From the NCBI GenBank assembly GCA_035236585.1, contig CP141130.1:78687944-78751943 (forward strand): a DNA stretch of 64,000 bases. Reading direction: 5' to 3'. This stretch comes from Warburgia ugandensis (taxonomy: Eukaryota > Streptophyta > Magnoliopsida > Canellales > Canellaceae). A program made the translations under genes and the position numbers. How positions within the stretch are numbered: position 1 is the stretch's first letter; each line of letters opens with the position of its first letter. Below the pieces are notes generated by a model. That model made no database searches, was not told the DNA's origin, and worked only from the letters and a program-made list of their open reading frames with translations. This document shows positions 36,395 through 48,649 of the stretch, piece by piece.

Positions 36395-38401
36395 TGTTAC
36401 AACGTCATATAAACATGCACAACTATATGGGTTACTATGTTGCAGTGGCAACCCCATTAGGGTCTAAACCACAGCCGCTCCTCGTCGACACCAAACGAGA
36501 GACTTTCTTCGTCCCCATGGGAAGGAACGGACTCATAGGGGGGACTACCCATGATACCACCCCTACGTACCTGGCCCTGTATCACTCTAGGGCGGTGTCT
36601 ATCATCATCCTCATCACAAAATCAGAGGGCAGGTGGCCAACCCTACAACCCTCTTAGCATAGTACCCACCGGGTGAAAGCACCCATCATAAATCATTGGC
36701 AAGGTATAAATCTTACAAACCTTGTAAATACGTTATAAATAATCTCAATAACACAATTAAAGCCCGACAAACATTGTCATTTTCAAATAGAAAAGTCATG
36801 CTATAACACGAAAATAGGGATCTAATTATGTATACGAGAAGATGTAAAACACATGTCTCAAAGCTTTAAAATCCATTCATGGTTATTGAAATCATGAAAT
36901 AATTGAATAGAATTACCTACCTTAGAAAATGAAATGCTCAAATCAAGCGCGTGGAAATATCACGTGGCGCGCTCTGACGTACTTGTTACATCATAAATCT
37001 TCCATCATTTAGTAATTTAATACTATTTAACCCTCTAATCTCCTAGATTATCTCACATTTGATGTATACTATCAACCTCTAAGGCCTGATCATCCATTGA
37101 TCAGCCTGATTGAGATTATCTAACAACATTCTGTGGTTTAACTCTAAAAACAAAATTTATACCTAACTTTTCAAGTCACATCTAGGTCCACGCCGTCGAT
37201 ACGGTGGCAACGCCTCTTCCAGATCGCTATTTGGACCTCTGTAGTTCCTAAAAATCAAGTTTTTATGAATAAACGGGTCAAAGGACCCGAAAAATCACAA
37301 AAAACCCGTGCGTCGCACGTGCGGGCGCGTCCACAGATGCGCTGGACAGGAAGACGCCTGTCTTCTTGCGGGCGCTTCCACAGACGCGCTAGGCGTCATT
37401 TTTTCCGGGCGAGCGCGTGCACAGACGCGCTGAACGCGTCTGCGCTGCGTCTCCGTGCAGGCGCGTGCACAGACGCACTAGCGTCGTTTTGTCAGGCACG
37501 CACGCGCGTGTACCGTCTTCATGCACGCGCGTGCACCATTTCTATGCGTTGCTTTTCGTGCGCACGTTTTGTCATGTTGTCGGTGTGCTGCATTCCGCGT
37601 GGCGCGTGGTGCATGGCACCACGTGTTGCCTGTGTGGGCGCGTGCCGTGCGGGTGCTGGGCGCATGGTGTCGTGTGTATGCGCATGCCATCTGTGTGTGT
37701 GGCACCTATGTGGCGCGTGTCAAGGGGTGACACGTGTCGCGGTGGTTCGCCGTCGCCGGAGAAGACGACCGGACTTCGGTCGCCGCCAACCACGCACAGG
37801 TGTCCAAATGGTGCGATTTTTGCACCATTCCGTTCAGTTTTTCGTGTAGATTCCATATATGAGCTCCTTTTCAACCATCTATGCCATTCTCTAGTGTTTT
37901 ATACGATTTTTGTCACGTCCCTAAAATTTTTCCCTATACTGTTTTATGAGTTTTTCGGCATATCTAGCCGTCTGATCACCATGAAAATTCATGGGATTGT
38001 TCTTCATGTTACAATGCCTATGATGGACGGTTCAGATCACAATCTATGCCGTTTCATCAGTTTACATTAACAAAAACAGTACTACCTATTTGTTCACCGG
38101 AAAACGGTAATCCACACCGTTTTTCGGCGTTAAAAACAGCATAAACTATAGGAAAACACAGGGAAATGTGGAGGGTGGCCTACCGTGGTTAGATCGCCAC
38201 TGCGTGCGCCTGCTCGGAGAGTTCCGCGTCGTGCCCTACGTCGCCAAACCGAACTCAGAAGTGAATGGTTTGGCTGCACACGAGACAGGGCTGGCTTTTA
38301 TAGCCTCATTGTGGGTCCCATGCCCTGTAGGCCCATGCATATTTACAATTTTACCCCTCCTCTTATTATTTTAAAACTATTAATATTTTTGGGTTATTAC
38401 A
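36395..38401 (-). mobile_element. Solo-type LTR (chromovirus-like Ty3/gypsy) at the recombinant junction
   Basis: On the minus strand it starts TGTAATAACCC, has a TATA-like GGCTATAAAAGCC about 100 bp in, and ends CGTTGTAACA. It is 2.0 kb long. The 5 bases on the left (AAGGT, within Athila integrase) and on the right (AAGTA, within P450 exon 1 sequence) are not the same, so this is not a simple insertion. No internal region is present. Its 194- and 217-codon ORFs are products of GC-rich repeats. Confidence 0.75.
37305..37500. repeat. GC-rich, CpG-dense imperfect repeats inside the LTR
   Basis: The words GCGCGTCCACAGATGCGCT, CGCTTCCACAGACGCGCT, GCGTGCACAGACGCGCT and GCGTGCACAGACGCACT recur at about 50-bp spacing. 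CpG is abundant and little eroded, unlike most of the window. Confidence 0.75.
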
Positions 38402-38456
38402 AAGTATCAATGCAAGGAGAGGAAACAATGAGGGCAGCAAATTGTCAAGAGCCATT
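38402..38456 (-). pseudogene. P450 5' end fragment (first 18 codons) with promoter copy
   Basis: The minus strand reads MALDNLLPSLFPLLALIL, differing from the intact gene by Phe13 to Leu, and is then cut by the LTR at 38401. The TATA box and MITE upstream are retained. It cannot make a P450, but it carries a second potentially active promoter, now facing an LTR. Confidence 0.9.
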
Positions 38457-38600
38457 TGCGTTTTACGGATAAATCTTTTGCTGTGAAAAGATGAGACTGT
38501 GTTTCTTCTTAAATAGCCCCCTTTTGTCATTTTCTTTTGCTCCTTCTGTACACAAATGTTTTTATTTATTCTTTCATGCTAGGAAAACATTTCTTACTTT

Positions 38601-39493
38601 GAGCACCGTATAATTCGTCTGCCGAACATGAGTCGTGTAACACGACTAATTAAATAGAAAATAAATAATATAGGATTGTTTTAGAAGAACCCGGTCCTAT
38701 ATCTGCCCGTATTTGTCCTGTCCCTTATGCTAATTCATGTTGTGATATAGGACGGTTCATCTAGAACCGTCCTATATTACAAGAGTATAGGACGGTTCTT
38801 CTGAAACCATCCTATATTATTTATTTTCTATTTACTTAGTCGTGTTACACGAGTTATACCGTGTCGACTCGTTTAATAATTGTGCCGTGTTCGGGTCACG
38901 AATTCTTGACACGATTATTAAGTGAGTCGTGTTCGTGTCGACCCATAACTCTAACGTGTCATGTTCGTATTCACACAAACACGACCTGTCAACCCGAATT
39001 GCTAGGCCTAATGAATGCTTAGATCTCCACCAAATAGCATTCATTTATATAGATCTTGGTTTTTTGTTTTCTATTAATAACTAACACTGCGCAGCCCACA
39101 ACGTGGACACGTTTTTTTTTGTAGGCTGTCACAAATTAAGAAAGTCTTTTTTTATGAGAAATAAAGGATAAGACAGCTCATAAATTGTTTGCGTGTGGAT
39201 GTTGCTTGTGCAGCTAGCATTTTTCTTCGGTTACTTTATGTCAGCAAACGTGTAGTGCAGCTATTTCTACCATCTTTCCTTAAGTATGCTTGTTTTGAAG
39301 TTCCACTTGTTTATATGTTTCATATCGGTATTTTGCCTTTTGGCCTGACATTAAATTTAGGAGTGTTTGTGAGTGATTTACATAATAATTTGGCTTGTAA
39401 AAAAAATTTTATCTTAATTTTGTGTATTATATAATAGTTTGACCAAAAAATTAAAAGAAACAACATGTTCGGGAGACGAATTATACAGTGCTC
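38601..39493. mobile_element. Inverted-repeat MITE-like element, duplicate copy
   Basis: 893 bp, against 877 bp in D1. The extra length is mainly one additional GGACGGTTCATCTAGAACCG unit in the nested foldback. Confidence 0.65.
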
Positions 39494-39570
39494 AAGTGGG
39501 CATGTTAGCCACTTGGACTTCTTCGTCAGATCATTCAATACTTCGTTTGGTTGTTTAATTAAGCGGCTCA

Positions 39571-41442
39571 TGTTAATTGCTTAATTTTGGCTAAAAGACC
39601 CCTAGTTTAGCATTCAATTAGATTATCTAATCGTCCAAATTTCAAATTTTAGCTTGATTAACCATCTAGACCTTAATCAACGGTTAGATGATCATTCGAG
39701 CTTATTAAAGGATTAATGAACGGTTTGATTATTCTAATTTAGAATTTTATTTTGCAGATCAACTAAAAGAAATTGGATGGCTCAGATTTAATCTCAATGG
39801 TGCAGATAAAAAAGGCAAGAGTCCTAATCAACAAAGAGTCCTAAGTGGAAGAGTTCTAGTTTGAAGAGGATTCCAAAAAGGGATGGAGTTCTAATTGGAA
39901 AAGGAGAAAGTTTCCCCATAGAATTCTAACTCTTTAAGGATAGAAGATAAGGAAGGAAATGGAGAAAAACAAGGAAGGGCAAGGCTATAAAGAGGAAGCC
40001 GTATGAGGGAGAGTGGAAGTTTTGGGTTGTCTTCTTTGCAGCCCATTTTATTCATCGTTTCTCTTTGCTTGCCCAGTCTTTTGTTTTCAATCGTTACGTA
40101 TTTCTCTCCTCCATCACGCACCTATCTCTCTCAATCACTCGTTTTCCTCTCCCTCTCATTTTCTCCCCATCTACCCAGTCCAGCACCAAGCTAGGTCTGC
40201 AGCTCAGTCAGGCTGCCCCATCATCATCACCGTTGCATTAGACCTCCATACTTCTCCATCACACCCAACACCCAAATTCCCGAACGCCTGCTTAGCAGGC
40301 GTCGTTTTCTTCTACTCAGACCACCCAGTTTTTACCGCATCAGCCCCCTTCTTCTCTTCCTCTTTACCCTCTCTCTTTTCCACCTCGCATGCACTTTCTC
40401 TCATCTCTACCCAGACTTCATTCGCCTCACTAAACCCCTTCTTTCTGCACCTTTTCTTCTTCATTTCGTTTTCTTCACCTGAAGGCACTAGCCTCCTTTC
40501 TCCTCCCGTCTGAAACCCACAGTATCATCCCTGACCTCTAAACAGTGCGACGCCCAGAACTCAGAGACGCCACGCCAAAGCCGGATTGTTCCTGGGCCAC
40601 ACCTCTTCCAACCAGTCCAGCATAGCCCAGATTTCTGTTGTCCTCCTCTGCGCACCATCGTGTCCACCGGCCAGGAGCAAGCCAAAGGAACCCCGACGTG
40701 CAACGCCCATCTCCAAGCAGACGATGTCTAGGCACATCTACTACCAGATTTTCACCAGCCAGGAGCAAGCCCCAGTCCAGATCAAATCCAGCACCACCAG
40801 GCCAGCATAGGCATGAACCCAGAAATTGGAAGACGCCTAGTGACGTAGATAGTCGGCTCCAGCGTTTTTCTCTTCACCGGACGTCTCGGAGAAGGAAACC
40901 CGAACTGGGTTTCCTCCCACGTTGTTGCCATTTTTCCCCCTCTCTCCACCGAATCCATCTTCTCCACAGGCCATCCCCTTCGTTGGGTTTTCCTGGTTTT
41001 TGTTAAAAACCAAAGTTTGAATAGAATGACGGTTTTGCCCTTCATCTTTAAATGAAATGACAATTCTGTTCAATTCCAGTAATGACATCTGCGTCCCTTG
41101 TTTAATGACATCTGTATCCCCATTTTATTTACATCTGTGTCCTTGTTCTATTTAAGCTTTATTTTATCCATCTTTTGACATTGTTATCCAGGGACAATGC
41201 CATCCAAGGACAGTGTGATTCAAGGACTTTTGATTACTTTTATGTTGTTCTCTGAAATTGAAAGTTATTTAAAGTGCATCAATTGAATAAATCTGAATGA
41301 TTATACTAGTTTTGTTCTTCTCATCAAATTTCAAGTAATTAAATTTTATTAAAAACTCCAATTAATGTGAGTCCCTGTGGGTTCGACCCGTATTTGCATA
41401 GCTATACTACAATAGCCCATGCATTTGCGAAAAACATCAACA
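39571..41442 (+). repeat. Athila LTR, second copy, flanked by GCTCA on both sides
   Basis: 1872 bp, the same ends as the 5' LTR at 28687. GCTCA lies at 39566-39570 and again at 41443-41447, so on its own it looks like a solo LTR at the same target site as the 28687 element. Confidence 0.9.
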
Positions 41443-41447
41443 GCTCA

Positions 41448-43190
41448 TAACTTTGATTCCCCGATAATTAGTGTTGCTTTATAGCTCCTTTATTTTGATA
41501 AATTGGTAGAATAGAGCTCTTCCTCCATTCATTTAGTATTTTCTTCGATTTTACAATGTTATTAATCAACTTCGTCAGTCAAACTACTCTAGTATCTCCT
41601 ATATGCTTTCAAGGAACTATTGGTATACCATCGGGCCCTAGGGCTGTTCCTCATTTCATCTTTTTCAAGGCATTTTTCACTTGAAGTACTCTAATCCTAT
41701 GGTCTATAATGTCTAAATATTACTTGAATTTATAAAAAATTTAATCCCTATATTCTCAGGATAATTGTCATTTAGTAATTTTTTAAAATAACTTTTTTAC
41801 CTTTGTTTGATCTCGTTATCTTTGACTAGTATCCTTTGGTCATCATTTCTAAGGCATTTAATATGAAGTCCTTACCCTTCCTTTCTCTTATTTTTACAAG
41901 TTTAAATACACATTTCCCACCTTCTCTCGATCCTAATATATTATAGAGATCATCATATGCCTTGAGTTTAGCCACATTTTCTATTTCTTAACAATCTTTT
42001 AGCATTCTTATATTGCCCAAAGTTTTATTATTTTTAGTCCTCTATCATTCTTTAAAACACACATGTTTTTCTTTAATAACTTTTTATACTTTTTCATTCC
42101 ACCACCAAGTTCCTTTCACTAATTACCTTTTACCTTTAGATACTCTTAAGACATCTTTTGCTGCTTTCTTAATGAACTTAACTATATTAATTCACATAGT
42201 GTTTACTTCTATTTTATTATCTCATTTCCTTCTACCATCAACTTGCTTACGAGTGATGTTATTATATCCCCTTTTTATTTTCACCTATTAGTTTTTGGAT
42301 ACCTATGAAGTTCATTCCCTTTCTTTCATCTTTAAATATAGATATCCATAACCATTAACCTATATTATGAGGTTAAACTCTTAGTGGGTTTCACCTTACA
42401 ATCTTTACATATTGATCTTTTAGTATTCTTAAGTATTAAAAAGTCTACTTGGCTTTATAGAGTCCAGTTTTAAAGATTATTAATTGTTTATCCCTCTTCT
42501 TAAAGGATGTGTTTGACAGGCCTAGGTTATATGCTAAAGAAAAATCTAGGATAGCTTTCCCATCACGTTTCATTCTCTAATACCATACCCTCCATGTACC
42601 CTATCATATCCTTCATTTTCTTTTCGTACATGACCATTTTAGTATGCTCCCTTAAATATCCCTTCTGTGTTGGGAATTTGTTGTATGACTCTATCCATAT
42701 CTTCCCAAAACTATCATTTGATTTTATCTTCTAACCCTATATGCACTTATAGCATTTATGATCTTCTCTCCTATAACAAATTTTATAATCATAATTCCAT
42801 CACTAGTTCTTTTATTGTCTGCAACTTTGTCCTTTAATTATTTATTCACCATCACCCCCATGTCTCCATCGTATCTAGTAACTCTAGATTATTACCTATC
42901 AATGTGCATATATTTCATGTAGTAATACAAATCTTATTCTCTTGAGCTAGCCTACGTGCCCATGCACTTCTCAACCCCCATGACATGAACTCATTCCTAC
43001 TTTCTATTGCACCTGGGTTCTGAAGTAGCAAGTCGCTTCTAAGAGAATTCTTTAGTAGTCTTTACCCATTTTTTACTACACTCAGGATTCAATGTAGCGC
43101 GTTACTTCCAGGAGGAATGCCCCTAACATCCCCTGCCCATTTTTCACTGCACCCGGCATTTGATGCAGTGTGTTGCATAGGGGGGATGAT
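41448..43190 (-). mobile_element. RTE LINE, 5' part (endonuclease and start of RT)
   Basis: Minus-strand reading from right to left: TWNICTLIGNNLELLDTMET (endonuclease start, about 42900), then IMIIKFVIGEKIINAISAY, FKKRDKQLI, and then the RT words LGPDGIPIV, LNEWRKSSILPIYQNKGAIK and GIKVMS, ending at the GCTCA junction. The order matches plant RTE elements. Part of the endonuclease (the ETKW region) is missing, the GGDLNGH box is damaged, and several stops are present. It is the upstream half of the same LINE found at 20152-23724. The 5' limit is approximate. Confidence 0.85.
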
Positions 43191-44212
43191 GACAGATAAG
43201 GTAAAGGAGCCAATGATTTGGCTAAACAAAATCAATCAAAGATACGGAATAATATGAGATGCGAGTGTATTCAACATATCTTCTAACATGCCCCCGCAAA
43301 CTCAACTTGGCTAAATTTTGACTTTGTCACAGAACCACTGCAAAGATATTCATTTGGTGAACCCATCCGCGATTTGATCTTTGGTGACAACAAAGGCACT
43401 ACGAGTTTGGTTCCTGGCTGCTTTCTCTCGCATAAAGTGGTAATCAGCTCGATATTTTTTATTACTGTTGGTTGTTTTCTGCAACACCACACAATGAGGT
43501 TGAGCCCAAGGTAAATACAATTTTCGGTTGTTGAGCGCCTATCATCCAGTAACGTGGCGCAATCTGCATCACAGTAAGATCGTAGAGTATCATTGGAAAA
43601 TGAATGGAATTGTAAACTAAAGGTGAGAGTTGATTTGATGTAGTTTAAGATCCTTTTAACAGCAGCAAGATGAGCAGTTTGTAGGCGAGACCTGATTGAC
43701 AGCGTAGCTAAGATCTCTTGTTAAGGTAAAGTATTGCAAGGCCTCGATAATGCATCTGTATGCTGTCAGAAAGTAACTCACCGTCCAAAGATGATAGTTT
43801 AGTACCCGTAGTGACTGGAGTATTTACCGGTTTGCAGTCAAGCATTTCTGCTCTTTTGAGTATCTCACGTGCATGTGTTGTAAGACGTGTAGTGTAGAAT
43901 TAGTCCCTTGAACTTTCATACCTAAGACGTATGTAATGGCCTAGGTCATGCATGCCAAATTTGTTTGATAGGTAGCTAGGTTCTAAGGCGTGCTATTCCC
44001 TTGATGTAACTACCTGTAATAATTATATCATTGACATAAAGTAAAAGGATAATACAGCCATATGATGAATGTTTAATGGATAGGCTTGAGTCATTTGCTA
44101 CTTTATAGGTCATAGGAGTTGAGAGCATTGATAAAATGAGAATAATACAACCCAAGTGCCTGTTTGAGACCGTATATGGCTTTATGAACTCGGCAAATCT
44201 TCTATCCAGCCA
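43191..44212 (-). mobile_element. Ty1/copia fossil, RT and RNase H remains
   Basis: On the minus strand, ILLLYVNDIIITGS is the copia RT active-site block, and the RNase H end is recognisable in YHFMREKAARNQT-like and VVTKDQIADGFTK-like words near 43330-43440. It is heavily broken and no LTRs are seen. It is old. Confidence 0.75.
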
Positions 44213-44405
44213 TCTTAGAAAAATGGTTAAAAATAATATGGTTTTTGAAACTGTCTTAGAAAACTTTTTAAGATGATTTCGGAAACCATCCAAAATGTTT
44301 TTTAAGATGGTTTCAGAAATCGTCTTTAAAAGTTTTAAAGATGGTTTTGCAAACCATCTTAAAAAGCTTTTTATGACAGTTTCAAAAATCGCCTTAAAAA
44401 GTTTC
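44213..44405. mobile_element. CACTA (En/Spm)-like subterminal repeats, left
   Basis: AAGATGGTTT and its complement AAACCATCTT recur in direct and inverted orientation (for example near 44304, 44339 and 44354), with spacers such as TTTTTTAAG. Dense inverted 10-mers of this type mark CACTA ends. The terminal CACTA pentamer itself is not evident. Confidence 0.6.
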
Positions 44406-45993
44406 TTTTAAAAAGGTTCTTGTATACTTTCTTAGCAATTATACAACATTTTTTTCATTATTACAACAATCTTTTTGATATTACAATATTCATACAATAC
44501 CTTCACATCCAATATAAAAAATTCAACTTCCAATATCCATATCTTCCTACTATTACATCTTTCACACTTTCAATACATATTCACATTTAATATAAAAATT
44601 CAAAGAAATAGCAAGAAACAAAAAAAAGCTTCACAAGTACTAATTAAAATGTATTATCCATTCCTCATATGTACCCTAATTTACTTCTACAATCCAACAT
44701 TCACTACATTTTTATAAAGTAAAGAACTACATCTATACTCTAATATCTCCTCATTCAAATAAACAAACAACATATATAATTCAAGCAACACATTCACTAT
44801 TTAAGTAAAGAAGTCTTATATTAAATCAATATAAAATTTTCATTAAAGTACATAAGTGTTAGTTGGGTAAAGTACAAATTAGTCATAATTGAATTTCATT
44901 ACAAACTCAACACATTGACATCTTATTTCGTTAAAATGTACTTGAGAGTCCCAATTGAACAGCACCACTACTTGCAAGGCAACATATTTACTTTAGTTTC
45001 CTACTTATAAATATAATATATACTTAAATATTATTTTATTTATCCAACTCTAAATATTGTGAAAAAATATGAGATGATGACCAATAAAGTATCTTACCTT
45101 TCTCAAATTTTGGGAGCTTAACACTATCACATATTAGGGTTCTTATGTATCCTTAAATAAAGTACCCACACTCTCAATTCATTTGTTTTCTAGGGTCTAT
45201 GCAAGAAAGAAAATAGAAATGAAAAATAATATGATGTCTAATTGTAAATTTAGTTTATATATAGAGTAACTAACTAGTTTGACTTACCTTGACCTTTGTT
45301 GAAGTGACTTTTGGCGTGATCATAATCTTTGTTAGTTTATCTGATTTACACTATGTACTTCAAATTTATAATTGAAATGCATTAGTTATACATAAAATAT
45401 TAGTTATAAGTTATTAAACTATTATAATACATTAAAGATTAAAAGCTTACTTATTTGTGATTTTCATCAGCGAGGCACGTATTTATGCTTGACAAGAATA
45501 ACAAAATAATATATGCCACCATGCACATTGAGAACCAACAGCATCTAATGTGACCTATAGGCACAATGATATAAATTAAAATTGAAGGACAACTAGTTAA
45601 AACTTATGCATTATTGTAAGGAATCATTAAGGATTGCCCCTTCAATGAAAGAGCCTTGATAAAATTCCATTGACTTGACTCTCCATGGACTAGTGCTCCT
45701 TCCCTCCACAAATGATAGTAAGGTCAAGGACTTTGTAAGCGTCCGTAACCTCTAATCTTTACACTTTATCATACAAGTACTTTTGAAAAATAAATAATCA
45801 TTACTTATCATTACAAATTAAGATGTAATTTCAATGGTTCTTATATAAACAAATATTTGCATAGTTGATATATGAGACAATGAGCATGTATTCAAGTTCA
45901 TTTCATTTACAAACTCTGACGAGGTCCTTTGTCAGGAGTGATATTTCAATTGCATCATAGTTAAGCACTCTAGGCTATATCCATGCATGATTG
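44406..45993. other. AT-rich transposon interior, no gene recognised
   Basis: Very AT-rich with short ORFs only. Position between CACTA-like ends suggests decayed element interior. Confidence 0.4.
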
Positions 45994-46165
45994 ATTACCT
46001 TATCTTCATTAATATGAACCAAGTATCAATAAGATAGGTGACCAAATATCCATACACCAGCTTCTAATGAGACCTATATAGGGTTAATTACCTTATCTTC
46101 ATTAATAAGAACCAAGTATCAATAAAATAGGTGACCATGTATCCATACAGCAACATCCAATGAGA
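45994..46165. repeat. Two-copy tandem repeat, unit about 93 bp
   Basis: ATTACCTTATCTTCATTAAT starts both units (45994 and 46087). Both also hold AACCAAGTATCAATAA and ATAGGTGACCA. Confidence 0.85.
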
Positions 46166-47289
46166 GGGTCCTCAGGGTTAGAGGCATATGAGATGGAACT
46201 TCCAAGTGGTCCTTAGAATATTAATGTAAAGTCAAAGAAATTATTAATTAATTTAAGATTTTGTATTAAAATTTTCAATTTTATCATAAAAATAAACATA
46301 AGTACTAGTTTTGAAATGATCGATAAGATGGCGGGTGCTCGAGAAGAGGATGTTGGCTGCTTCTTATTAACATTAGATATATATAATAAATAATTCAACT
46401 TAAAGTCTATAAAAGATGTTGTTGAAGCTGATGGTATGAAAACATATATATATTGGATTATGGGGAAATGACATATCATTTAGGCCAAGTGACATAATAT
46501 CCAATGATTTGGCCAACTATATACGTGTCTTCGGATTCTATTGGAAATGATAGATGACTATTCTCTCAATAGGCTGCAGCAATCAACACGTGCTTAGTGT
46601 GTAGTTATATCAATGATCAGTGCAAAATGGGAGATTAAATCTGATACCATGTACCAATGATAACAATGTTTTTAATGTCATTCAAGACCAACATTCATTG
46701 AGCCATCTGCGAATTAGAAATACTAAATGATGTTGAAATATACATCGGAGACTCCTTACAACCTCAATGGATCCTCTACAAATGGATAAATAAAGTTGCT
46801 AATAAGGTATCTCTTCCTTATTCTCCAGTTTCTTACAAAGAATGCTTCTTCTTGTCATTAAAGAAGTCAAAGGTAGGCTACAAAGTAGATCCATGTCTTT
46901 GGTCATCACACGTAATAGGCTCCATTATTCTTACGTGCAACAAATGATATTTATATAGTTGGCTACTTGATCACCTATGTGTTACCCTAACTATTGCACT
47001 CAACAACATCTTTTATTCCCTTTGACTTTCTCTTAATAATTTTTTCTATTGTTGTTCACCCTCTGTCCTTTCTCTTACAAAGGCTACTCGAGTTTGGTGT
47101 TCTTCACATTCTTGATATTATTCATATTCCATTCTTCCTCCACATGGAAAAACATTTCATTTAAAATAAATGCATAAAAAATCACTTATGTATTTAATCT
47201 GTTCAATAATTCATTCATTTTCAGTAAATTCTTTAACAATAGATCATAAACAACAATTCTTTCTAAAAAATAATCTAGTCGAAAGAAGT
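46166..47289. other. No gene recognised
   Basis: AT-rich, with short ORFs only. There is no motif that I can support. Confidence 0.4.
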
Positions 47290-47930
47290 CATTATAGGTG
47301 TAAACATATACAAGATAGCATTCAGGTCTCGTCAAGGCCACTTTGAATTTATAGTAGTGCCCTTTCGATTAACTAATGCTCCCTCTACATTTTCAATCAT
47401 TAATGAACAACTTGCTGAAGCCATTTCTTAGCAAGTTTCTACTTGTATTGTGTTGTGTTGCAATTATTGATCTCTTAAACAAACTTAAAGATGGCTCTAC
47501 AAAGCTTGGAAACCCATCACACCTTTGTAGAGATGAATGAATGTTTTATTTTTCAAAACTTTATGGAATACCTTGGTTATATTATAGCTATATATGGTAT
47601 AAGGCCTAATTGAAATAGGATACAAGCCATGAATGAATGGCTAGTACCTCAAAACCTCAAATAATTGGCAGGTATTTTAAGACTAACATGGTATTATAAC
47701 AATTATATCAAATCCCATGCCACCACTGCTACTCCATAATAAATACGATATGAAATTCTTCTCTAGTCCATGTTAGTAAGTCTAAAACACCCATATGAAG
47801 GCATATATTATTTCATAGAGACCGACCAAAAAGAAAGGTGTCCAAGCTTTTGTTGGGCATTCATAAAATAGCATCTTTTCATCATGTCCTACAATGCAAT
47901 AGCCTAAAAGGTGAATAAGATTCTTGTGTT
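47290..47930 (+). mobile_element. Ty3/gypsy fossil, RT fragment
   Basis: The plus strand shows [20 protein letters not shown], then YIIAIYGIRPN and WLVPQNLK, then LRLTWYYNNYIKSHA. These match the order of gypsy RT blocks (PFGLTNAPATF, GHxxSxxGI, FLGLxxYYRRFI). It is heavily broken and is inserted in, or adjacent to, the CACTA-like material. Confidence 0.75.
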
Positions 47931-48456
47931 GCAATTTATCAATAAATATAAAATCATTTTTTAACTAAAATTTTAATAACTCTAACCAAAATATCTCAAA
48001 AGAAATAGAAGTGTCAAATCATTATACATAACAAAGATATGATAGAAATGATCTAGTAAAATCATAACTCTAAAACACACCATGGTTGGATCAATATTGA
48101 TTAGAGACTTGGAATGGACTCCTAAATTATACTTGTAGCTCTAGAATTTTGAGAAAAGAAAAAGATACAGACCAGCCTGATAATATACTCACTGATGTAG
48201 GTGTGGCTAATTATTAATCCTATGAAAATATGATATTCAACCAAAGGATTATTACCTTGTATATTGGACAAACCCTCCCTTTCTAAGCTTGTTTGAATTT
48301 GAAGGTATCTGTCACAATTGTTGTGCTTTCAAACTTAAAGAAAGGTATGTCCAGGTGTAAGCTAACCTTGGTAAACACAACAATGCATTATATTTGGGTG
48401 GTTGTTGCAGATGTTTGCTGGTCACTAAAACAACAATAGTAGTAGTCAAACCTCCT

Positions 48457-48458
<2 letters not shown>
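47931..48458. other. No gene recognised
   Basis: AT-rich spacer between the gypsy RT fragment and the GA repeat. Confidence 0.4.

Positions 48459-48515
<57 letters not shown>
48459..48515. repeat. Microsatellite (GA)n
   Basis: About 28 GA units. The 107-codon minus-strand ORF across it is mostly SL repeats and is not supported. Confidence 0.97.
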
Positions 48516-48516
<1 letters not shown>

Positions 48517-48649
48517 ACTAATGTGTGAAAAGGTTGCCAAATTGGAGATTTGTTCTTGCTGAACAGAAATAGGAATAAACTTAGATCCATCAGCAAGAGA
48601 GAGTGTTGGAAACTCACATCACTGTTAACGATCATTCCATACCATGAAA

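Larger units (their letters stand above)
38401..41442. repeat. Direct repeat D2: P450 5' end, promoter and Athila LTR
   Basis: The second copy of 27533-30558, in the same orientation. It ends at the LTR edge, after which GCTCA and the LINE follow. Confidence 0.93.

Noticed and set aside
37265-38070. ORFs of 194 and 217 codons in a GC-rich patch
   Set aside because: The CpG-rich repeats simply lack stop codons. The frames overlap on both strands, and the region is an LTR.
27533-41442. The 3.0-kb repeats read as the LTRs of one 14-kb retroelement
   Set aside because: The repeats include P450 coding and promoter sequence. The true LTR edges are given by TGTTAA/CAACA and the GCTCA target sites, which define 1872-bp LTRs.
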